Assembly (NCBI GenBank): GCA_032718475.1
Contig: JAUCBJ010000697.1
Span: forward strand, 1-64,000
Reading direction: 5' to 3'
Origin: Nemertoderma westbladi
Lineage: Eukaryota; Xenacoelomorpha; Nemertodermatida; Nemertodermatidae
DNA: 64,000 nucleotides
Made by a program: the position numbers and the translations under genes. Positions 55,656 through 64,000 of the stretch are shown here, piece by piece. Numbering within the stretch: position 1 is the first letter of the stretch; each line of letters starts with the position of its first letter. The notes below the pieces were generated by a model. It was not told where the DNA came from. It saw nothing but the letters and a program-made list of their open reading frames with translations, and searched no databases.

Positions 55656-58600
55656 GTGGGTAATTAAATAATATACTGTAGGGATTTATATTGTCGTGTA
55701 TAATTATTGTGAATATTTGGTTTATATTGATTTGGGGAAGCCCAAAATTATTCTCAATCAGGGTTCAACAGGGTTCAATATTGTTGACCAGGTTCAACAG
55801 AGTTCAGTTACATTAAAGAGTATATCCAACTAATGCAGCTTTTTCTCAACCGCAACCCTGCATCTCAGAAATCATTCCTTCTCCAAAATCAATATCCGGT
55901 GACTGGCCGGGGCTCAGTGGTCTGTAAAGTCACGTCTCCAGCATCGGCGTTTTTCCCCCCTGGTGTTGGGATAACGGCAACAAAATTAAGAATAATTAAT
56001 GCGGTTAATTTTGACAGGGTGTCAAAATTAAGAATAATTACGGTCAACTTCAACTGGTGGAAGTTGAGAATCCTTCAATACTCTTCAAAAACTCTCTACG
56101 TGCTTGCCAGCACCCACTACGAGGAAACTCTGGTATTTGAGTTGAGACGAAGTCGTGGTTTAATTAATCAACAAACTCGATCTAACCAACTCGTAGTCGG
56201 CAGATCACATATTTGGAGAGTTGTTAACAGGGAATGGAAGTATCGATTACACCCATTGATATAATCCAAGTTGAGCCAGGAATCTGGCACGTCGAAGTTG
56301 AAGTACAAGGAACGAACGTCGGACGATTCAGGATTACCGTTCGGGTGGTCCAAGCTGAGTACAATACCTACGAGGAACTGTTTTATGACATCGCGTATCT
56401 AGCTATCGACGAGGTGTTACAATGACGACAAATAACGTATCCGATACCGACGAGATGGATCACCACACAGACTCGGAAGCCGACGAGGTACCAAACGTCA
56501 AGAACATGACCCGTCGGCTAGGGGCTCTCAAAGGCGGAGTAACCCGAGCGTATCAACGGATGGAGAAACAACTCAAGGGAGTCAAAAACCCCCTCAATGA
56601 GGTACAAACTCAGCTCCAAAGTATCCGAAATATCCTACAGCGGTACGAAAGAATGATACAGGCGTACCAAGAGCTCGTTCCCTCCACTGATCAGGAAAAC
56701 TACCCCAAGTTGGAAGAACACGTTGTACATCTAGATGGGTTCCGCAAACAACACCGGAGGACCCTCAGCCTTGTGAGAGGCTATGAAGAACAGTATTACA
56801 AGAGGGCTGAAAGAACAGACGCGGAATCAGTACGATCCTCCAGCATCAGGACAGCAGTACATCGAAAGAGAACGGGGTCCGCTAGAAATCAGCACTCCAG
56901 CGCTAGGAGCGAGATATCCGGCTCAGCGCACAGTTCTCAAGGGGGGCCGCCACTCCGAGACCAACTGCGAGAACGGAAGGCATTAGCCCTCAAAGCTCGG
57001 ATGGAAGATGAGTATATTCAACTGCAAGCCGAGCAAGATATATTAGCCGCCGAAATGCAAAAACGGGAGGCCGAACAAGAGGTCGAACGGCGGGCCGAGC
57101 AACATAGACAGGAGGCTGAACAACGTGAACGAGAGGCCAGACAAGAGATCGAACAACGTAAATGGGAAGCAGAAATGCGTAAACAACACGCCGAGGCCCA
57201 AGCAATTCTCACCCACAAAAAGAATGCGGATATTGCGAAACTCGCGGAATACGAAGCCGCACTTATAGAACGAGATATTCAACTATACGAGGACTGGGAA
57301 AGGGATATAGATCAGGAATATGAACCAATCCCGGTACCGGAATTAGAGAAGTCACTTTCACCAACAGCGGCGAAACTTCCGAAACCCGAGATCCCGCCTA
57401 CCATACAGTCTACCTTATCGGCACAAGCACCGGTGTTCCATCTCCCACCGGTTACGCTTAAAAATGAGGAACCGTATTTCCCATCCAACCCCACAGCAAC
57501 GAGTGTACCCAAGTACGAGCCTGAAAGGGACTCGGAACGGGACGCCACTCCTCGATCCAACAACCCGTTCACATCCACACCACAAACCCGTAGTCGCGTC
57601 ATCATTAAAACTCCACCTACCATTGATCCATCGAGTATGGGAGAGAGTGCCAATAACTATAACCCTCCGAACCACTCCAGTTCGGACAACATCGGCATTA
57701 TCCGGGCATTGGAAAACCGCCTCTCCATGCCCAAGATGGAGATCCGCACCTTCGAAGGAGATCCCGTCGATTACCTCAGATTCAAGAAACGGTTCTTTGC
57801 GCAGATTGGATCAACGGACATAGCCGATGCACAGAAACTGGTATATTTATCGCAATACCTGGGTGACAAACCACGCCGAATCATCGCTTGTTTTGAGGGA
57901 GGTTCTCATGAAGCATACTACGACGCATGGAAAACTCTAGACAAAAGATACGGAAATACCGGGACTATAATTAATAAAACTCTAGAGAAACTGATACAAG
58001 ACGCGGGATCACTAGGGGACCCACAGAACCTCCAGGAATTTTCAGATTCCATGAAGGATGCCTACTACACTCTGAAACCCTTAAATAAGGAGGACCAGGT
58101 GAACAACATTCTAAACCTCCGACAGATCGCCCGGAAGTTCCCCGGATGGCTGCAAAGTAAGTGGGCCTATAAATGCGTAGATCTCCGGCACAGACATCCA
58201 GATCGAGATCCCAGCTTCCTCGAAATGTCGGCATTCCTGGACGATATCTCCGAAGCCATGAATGACTCGATGTTCTCGAAACAGAGTCTCGCCAAGTTGG
58301 ACGCAATGGAGAGCAATTACCAGAGCAGGGCACCCACTCCAAACCCAAGATTCCGCCCTACTCCTGTGAGTGCGATGGCCATCAGTATGGCTGAGGACTC
58401 GGATGACGAGGATTACGAGGAACCGACCTTAGCAGAAGAATGGGCATGCTACCTAGCGAATTGGGCACCCGAAAGGGAAGGCACCACAGCCTCCCCTATA
58501 TGTCTCTTCTGCGGAGAGAAACATAAGTTGGAATTCTGCGGAAAGTTCCAGTTTGCTGAACTCGTCCCACGCTTCGAGGCGATGATGAAACACCGAGGAT

Positions 58601-59126
58601 GCTTCCGGTGTCTTGGAACAGGTCACTACGTTCGGGATTGCGACCAAAGGTCGTGTTGTGCGGTTTGTAACGACCTACGTCATCACACGCTCCTCCACAT
58701 CCCCGCGAACTTCGACTTCACTACCCTCCCCTTTCGGATCGAAGCCAAGCGAAGAGGAGAAACGAACCACGTTTCCAAAGGAACCCGGATTACCCAACGG
58801 AGAGAAACCAATCCGTTTAAAATCTCCACCGATAAACCACAAGTAACCAACATTTCAGCCACGATTAATCTTATAAATCGCCGCTACATGGTCTTCGCAA
58901 AGGTAATCCCGGTAAGGATTCAGGGAGTCGGCAAATCCCTGACGACGCTCGCGTTCCTTGATAATGGGTCTGACGGAACCATCATCGACCGGGATTTCCT
59001 CGAGCAACTCGGCCTAGAATAGGAACCTTGTAAACGGCCCATACAAACCATCACCGATAACAGAGAGGTAGAGTCTGGGGAGGTGCAACTCCAAATGGAA
59101 GGAGTAATGAAGGGCTACGAGACGGT
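55656..59126 (+). mobile_element. BEL/Pao internal region, copy C (truncated by satellite)
   Basis: Leader, ORF A (55833-56264), ORF B (56234-56425) and gag-protease, about 99.8% identical to copy B. At 59126/59127 the sequence GAGACGGTCAA changes directly into the 39-bp satellite (CCACTCCTAAC), removing everything after the protease. A joint of internal region to satellite mirrors the way copies A and B begin next to the same satellite. Confidence 0.9.
56422..59022 (+). pseudogene. gag-protease of copy C, premature stop then truncation
   Basis: 866 codons, with coiled coils, DUF1759, zinc motifs and protease D-N-G-S as in the 43163 ORF. A T-to-G change makes TAG at 59020-59022 (GAATAGGAA instead of GAATATGAA), shortly after the protease active site. 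Other amino-acid differences from copy B: R to G in KRYGNTG, Y to D in AKLDAMES, T to A in NWAPERE, M to T in SLTTLAF. These few changes indicate a recent common source. Confidence 0.88.
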
Positions 59127-61590
59127 CAACCACTCCTAACTCCTAACCACTCCTAGTCTTATTACTAAGTTACTAAGCCTACTAACCAGTCCTAGTCTTA
59201 TTACTAAGTTACTAAGCCTACTAACCACTCCTAGTCTTATTACTAAGTTACTAAGCCTACTAACCAGTCCTAGTCTTATTACTAAGTTACTAAGCCTACT
59301 AACCACTCCTAGTCTTATTACTAAGTTACTAAGCCTACTAACCAATCCTTGACTTATTACTAAGTTACTAAGCCTACTAACCACTCCTCGTCGTATTACT
59401 AAGTTACTAAGCCTACTAACCACTCCTATTCTTATTACTAAGTTACTAAGCCTACTAACCATTCCTAGTCTTATTACTAAGTTACTAAGCCTACTAACCA
59501 ATCCTTGACTTATTACTAAGTTACTAAGCCTACTAACCACTCCTCGTCGTATTACTAAGTTACTAAGCCTACTAACCACTCCTATTCTTATTACTAAGTT
59601 ACTAAGCCTACTAACCATTCCTAGTCTTATTACTAAGTTACTAAGCCTACTAACCAATCCTTGACTTATTACTAAGCTACTAAGCCTACTAACCACTCCT
59701 CGTCGTATTACTAAGTTACTAAGCCTACTAACCATTCCTAGTCTTATTACTAAGTTACTAAGCCTACTATCCAATCCTTGACTTATTACTAAGTTACTAA
59801 GCCTACTAACCACTCCTCGTCGTATTACTAAGTTACTAAGCCTACTAACCACTCCTATTCTTATTACTAAGTTACTAAGCCTACTAACCACTCCTATTCT
59901 TATTACTAAGTTACTAAGCCTACTAACCATTCCTAGTCTTATTACTAAGTGACTAAGCCTACTAACCACACCTCGTCGTATTACTAAGTTAATAAGCCTA
60001 CTAACCACTCCTAGTCTTATTACTAAGTTACTAAGCCTACTAACCACTCCTAGTCTTATTACTAAGTTACTAAGCCTACTAACCAATCCTTGTCTTATTA
60101 CTAAGTTACTAAGCCTACTAACCACTCCTAGTCTTATTACTAAGTTACTAAGCCTACTAACCAGTCCTAGTCTTATTACTAAGTTACTAAGCCTACTAAC
60201 CACTCCTAGTCTTATTACTAAGTTACTAAGCCTACTAACCAGTCCTAGTCTTATTACTAAGTTACTAAGCCTACTAACCACTCCTAGTCTTATTACTAAG
60301 TTACTAAGCCTACTAACCAGTCCTAGTCTTATTACTAAGTTACTAAGCCTACTAACCACTCCTAGTCTTATTACTAAGTTACTAAGCCTACTAACCAGTC
60401 CTAGTCTTATTACTAAGTTACTAAGCCTACTAACCACTCCTATTCTTATTACTAAGTTACTAAGCCTACTAACCACTCCTAGTCTTATTACTAAGTTACT
60501 AAGCCTACTAACCACTCCTAGTCTTATTACTAAGTTACTAAGCCTACTAACCAGTCCTAGTCTTATTACTAAGTTACTAAGCCTACTAACCACTCCTAGT
60601 CTTATTACTAAGTTACTAAGCCTACTAACCAGTCCTAGTCTTATTACTAAGTTACTAAGCCTACTAACCACTCCTAGTCTTATTACTAAGTTACTAAGCC
60701 TACTAACCAATCCTTGACTTATTACTAAGTTACTAAGCCTACTAACCACTCCTCGTCGTATTACTAAGTTACTAAGCCTACTAACCACTCCTATTATTAT
60801 TACTAAGTTACTAAGCCTACTAACCATTCCTAGTCTTATTACTAAGTGACTAAGCCTACTAACCACACCTCGTCGTTTTACTAAGTTACTAAGCCTACTA
60901 ACCACTCCTATTCTTATTACTAAGTTACTAAGCCTACTAACCATTCCTAGTCTTATTACTAAGTGACTAAGCCTACTAACCACACCTCGTCGTATTACTA
61001 AGTTAATAAGCCTACTAACCACTCCTAGTCTTATTACTAAGTTACTAAGCCTACTAACCACTCCTAGTCATATTACTAAGTTACTAAGCCTACTAACCAC
61101 TCCTAGTCTTATTACTAAGTTACTAAGCCTACTAACCACTCATAGACTTATTACTAAGTTACTAAGCCTACTAACCACTCCTAGTCTTATTACTAAGTTA
61201 CTAAGCCTACTAACCACTCCTATTCTTATTACTAAGTTACTAAGCCTACTAACCACTCCTACTCTTATTACTAAGTTACTAAGCCTACTAACCACTCCTA
61301 GTCTTATTACTAAGTTACTAAGCCTACTAACCACTCATAGACTTATTACTAAGTTACTCAGCCTACTAACCACTCCTAGTCTTATTACTAAGTTACTAAG
61401 CCTACTAACCACTCCTAGTCTTATTACTAAGTTACTAAGCCTACTAACCACTCCTAGTCTTTTTACTAAGTTACTAAGCCTACTAACCACTCCTAGTCTT
61501 ATTACTAAGTTACTAAGCCTACTAACCACTCCTATTCTTATTACTAAGTTACTAAGCCTACTAACCACTCCTAGTCTTTTTACTAAGTGA
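59127..61590. repeat. 39-bp satellite, array 3
   Basis: About 63 units of the same family as arrays 1 and 2, but with its own variants: alternating CAGTCCTAGTC and CACTCCTAGTC units (about 60,110-60,670) and a four-unit block with AATCCTTGACTTATTAC. The alternation gives a 78-bp higher-order period. The minus-strand frame is open for 641 codons here; it is not considered a gene. Confidence 0.97.
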
Positions 61591-61854
61591 CGCAAACAGT
61601 AATAAATATATTGATAAAACACAATTAAAAAAATTAAAAGTAAAGTTCTCTTTGACCATTTGGATTACCCTCAAAGACTGACGTCTTATTTCCAGTGCGG
61701 TCCCCCCAGAACTATACTATAGAAACTCCCGTACTCATTTAGTTACCATTTAAGTATGCAACCCTTGTTACACGTTATACGTTATGGTAAAAGTTATAAC
61801 TTGTTGAGTCCTTTTAATCACACTGAAATTAATATATATCAAACTGAAACTAAC

Positions 61855-61949
61855 CTATGTTAATTTCATCAGATGTTTGTTTTGCTTCAGCCCAACTTAT
61901 AGATATAATGATTACAGCAAGAAATAGTAACATAATTAGTGACTTCATA
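61855..61949 (-). CDS. Candidate first exon encoding a signal peptide
   Basis: Minus-strand ATG at 61949 followed by MKSLIMLLFLAVIIISISWA then EAKQTSDEIKH: a short basic start, an 18-residue hydrophobic core and a plausible cleavage at AEA or WA. After 31 codons plus two bases comes ACATAG|GTTAGT, an acceptable splice donor (phase 2). Unspliced, the frame ends after 36 codons. It looks like the first exon of a small secreted protein transcribed leftwards, towards satellite array 3. No partner exon is proven; the terminal exon at 28358/35753 could be joined in phase only with the AG four bases inside its first acceptor. Confidence 0.35.
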
Positions 61950-62107
61950 TTTATTAATAATTCAACAATTATTTTCAATACCCAGTTGTTTTAATTGAGA
62001 ATAAGAATATGTTCCAGAATGCAATAAATGTAAATATTTCTTCGGTTATCTTTGTACATAAGGGCCGGAGTTAATTAAGCCCTAATTATGACTCCTTAAT
62101 TCCAATG

Positions 62108-62127
62108 CCCCCCCCCCCCCCCCCCCC
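62108..62127 (+). repeat. Poly(C) run, 20 nt
   Basis: Uninterrupted C tract. Confidence 0.95.
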
Positions 62128-62550
62128 AGTGGAATTTGGCACTCATTTAGTTTTCATGTTCATGTTTTCATGTACAGCAGTGATGCGCCCTGACTTAGTA
62201 GCCTACCCTGACCCCCTTGAGGAGACTTGAATTCAAGTCAACTAAATTTATCGCTAATAAAAAGTAATAATAAAATGTTCTATTACTCAAAATTTATTAT
62301 TTATTTTGTGACAATTTATATTCTTTATATCATGAATTATAATCACATGTTCCTTCCATACTTTCCTTAAATCTAAAATGTAATTTACTAATAATTACTT
62401 TTTCTGCTTGTCATTAGTTACGTGTTATGGAATTTACGCGAACTTAATTATTCTAAAGTGATTGACAATGTTTATGTTGGATTTATCGACAGTTTGGTGC
62501 TGTTGAGTTGGTACATAATAGTCTATCTGCCGTTATTACCCTACCCACAA

Positions 62551-63450
62551 CGGAATCTCTCCGACACTGTGCCGAAATCTCTCCGACACTGTGCCGAAAT
62601 CTCTCCGACACTGTGCCGAAATCTCTCCGACACTGTGCCGAAATCTCTCCGACACTGTGCCGAAATCTCTCCGAACTGTGCCGAAATCTCTCCGACACTG
62701 TGCCGAAATCTCTCCGACACTGTGCCGAAATCTCTCCGAACTGTGCCGAAATCTCTCCGACACTGTGCCGAAATCTCTCCGACACTGTGCCGAAATCTCT
62801 CCGACACTGTGCCGAAATCTCTCCGACACTGTGCCGAAATCTCTCCGACACTGTGCCGAAATCTCTCCGAACTGTGCCGAAATCTCTCCGACACTGTGCC
62901 GAAATCTCTCCGACACTGTGCCGAAATCTCTCCGACACTGTGCCGAAATCTCTCCGACACTGTGCCGAAATCTCTCCGACACTGTGCCGAAATCTCTCCG
63001 ACACTGTGCCGAAATCTCTCCGACACTGTGCCGAAATCTCTCCGAACTGTGCCGAAATCTCTCCGACACTGTGCCGAAATCTCTCCGACACTGTGCCGAA
63101 ATCTCTCCGACACTGTGCCGAAATCTCTCCGACACTGTGCCGAAATCTCTTCGACACTGTGCCGAAATCTCTCCGAACTGTGCCGAAATCTCTCCGACAC
63201 TGTGCCGAAATCTCTCCGACACTGTGCCGAAATCTCTCCGACACTGTGCCGAAATCTCTCCGACACTGTGCCGAAATCTCTCCGACACTGTGCCGAAATC
63301 TCTCCGACACTGTGCCGAAATCTCTCCGACACTGTGCCGAAATCTCTCCGACACTGTGCCGAAATCTCTCCGACACTGTGCCGAAATCTCTCCGACACTG
63401 TGCCGAAATCTCTCCGACACTGTGCCGAAATCTCTCAGACACTGCCGACA
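62551..63450. repeat. 22-bp minisatellite with 20-bp variants
   Basis: About 41 copies of CCGACACTGTGCCGAAATCT plus CT, some shortened to CCGAACTGTG (20 bp). The spacing of short units shows block duplication (about every 180-310 bp). Five overlapping long frames on both strands (285-343 codons) are products of the repeat. Confidence 0.96.
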
Positions 63451-63514
63451 TGACTAAAATTCAACGGTGACATCACGCCGACACTGAGCCGACACAACGC
63501 CCACAAACAAAATG

Positions 63515-64000
63515 ACAAAACGGATTTCTAGTAATTGGGACCAAACAACAGTTAGTCAAAGTTAATATCATCGCAATCAAAGTTGGCAATCATAGTACTG
63601 AACCAATGAAAAATGTTCGAAATTTGGGTGCCTATTTTGACTCAACAATGTCAATGGAAACTTTCGTTAGTCGAACATCTAGTGGTGTATCATATCACTT
63701 AAGAAATCTTCGGAAAATACGGCCATATCTTACACAATTGGCAGCAGAAAAGCTAGTTCATTCCTTGATATCAAGTCGTTTGGATTACTGTAATTCACTT
63801 TACTATGGCATCGCTGAATATCAATTTTGATCGATTACAAATATGGCTGCACGCCTCGTGACCCGTATACAAAAGTATGATCATATCACACCGATTCTAA
63901 AACGGCTTCATTGGTTGCCTGTAAGACAACGCATTGAGTTTAAAATACTGTTGCTAGTATACAAGTCAGTTAATGGTCAATCTCCAGATTATATTCAAGA
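63515..64000 (+). pseudogene. CR1/L2-like LINE reverse transcriptase C-terminal part
   Basis: From about 63528 the plus strand reads LVIGTKQQLVKVNI, MKNVRNLGAYFDSTMSM, SYHLRNLRKIRPYLTQLAAE and SRLDYCNSLYYGIAEYQ, then a frameshift near 63828 and NMAARLVTRIQKYDHITPIL, LHWLPVRQRIEFKILLLVYK. These are classical blocks after the RT catalytic domain in CR1/L2-group LINEs. The element runs off the window; its 5' side is cut by the 22-bp minisatellite. Confidence 0.9.

Larger units (their letters stand above)
61591..62550. other. AT-rich unique sequence with poly(C) run and candidate exon
   Basis: Apart from the signal-peptide-like stretch at 61855-61949 (minus) no coding signal. 20-nt poly(C) run at 62108-62127. 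Confidence 0.6.

Noticed and set aside
59136-61061. 641-codon minus-strand ORF of VVSRLSNLVIRLG repeats (and shorter ones in arrays 1 and 2)
   Set aside because: 39 bp equals 13 codons and the unit lacks stops in this frame; arrays 1 and 2 are broken by stops at variant units, with no selection for openness, and no start context or signal peptide in phase.
62422-63470. Five overlapping ORFs of 285-343 codons on both strands
   Set aside because: All are frames of the 22-bp minisatellite.

Overview
Eukaryotic, metazoan nuclear DNA. The only clearly recognisable host gene is a two-exon, homeobox-type ceramide synthase. The rest is transposable elements and minisatellites, so the window looks like an accessory, heterochromatin-like region of an AT-rich invertebrate genome. 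The phylum cannot be fixed from the sequence. Repeated 16-23 nt poly(G)/poly(C) runs and heavy minisatellite load would suit a tunicate-like genome, but that is a guess.

Layout. 1-3.45 kb: decayed non-LTR retrotransposon, minus strand. 4.3-9.9 kb: plus-strand remnants, namely a BEL/Pao integrase scrap and then unidentified intronless ORFs with frameshifts, plus a tRNA-derived SINE. 10.4-11.0 kb: two LINE 3' fragments in opposite orientations. 11.56-18.1 kb: ceramide synthase, whose intron holds a 21-bp minisatellite and a tRNA-like sequence and whose 3' UTR is an 18-bp minisatellite that appears seeded by its own stop-codon region. 18.9-28.1 kb: three more minisatellites (31, 29 and 14 bp). 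28.1-44.3 kb: a tandem segmental duplication, each unit containing a possible terminal exon, a 39-bp satellite array and the 5' part of a BEL/Pao retrotransposon. 40.8-55.7 kb: a long BEL/Pao-type element bounded by two about 1.59-kb LTRs. 54.1-59.1 kb: a second internal region sharing the right LTR, cut off by a third 39-bp array (59.1-61.6 kb). 61.9 kb: a candidate signal-peptide exon. 62.55-63.45 kb: a 22-bp minisatellite. 63.5 kb to the end: a CR1/L2-like LINE fragment.

The most interesting unit is the 40.8-55.7 kb element. It has TGTTCGC/GCGAACA LTR ends, eight UUCG-tetraloop hairpins per LTR, two small leader ORFs of which the second overlaps gag by ATGA, and a gag-protease ORF fused in frame to the DUF5641 end of the integrase region, with reverse transcriptase, RNase H and integrase core lost. 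In the env position before a polypurine tract lies an 815-codon ORF that combines an RNase D/WRN-like exonuclease fold (apparently lacking motif I) with two CCHC knuckles. A segment of about 26-31 nt is shared by the LTR, the gag ORF and this ORF, tying the parts together. An RTE-like LINE (48.06-51.11 kb, 13-bp target duplication) is nested inside. Minisatellites of nine families cover roughly one third of the window.
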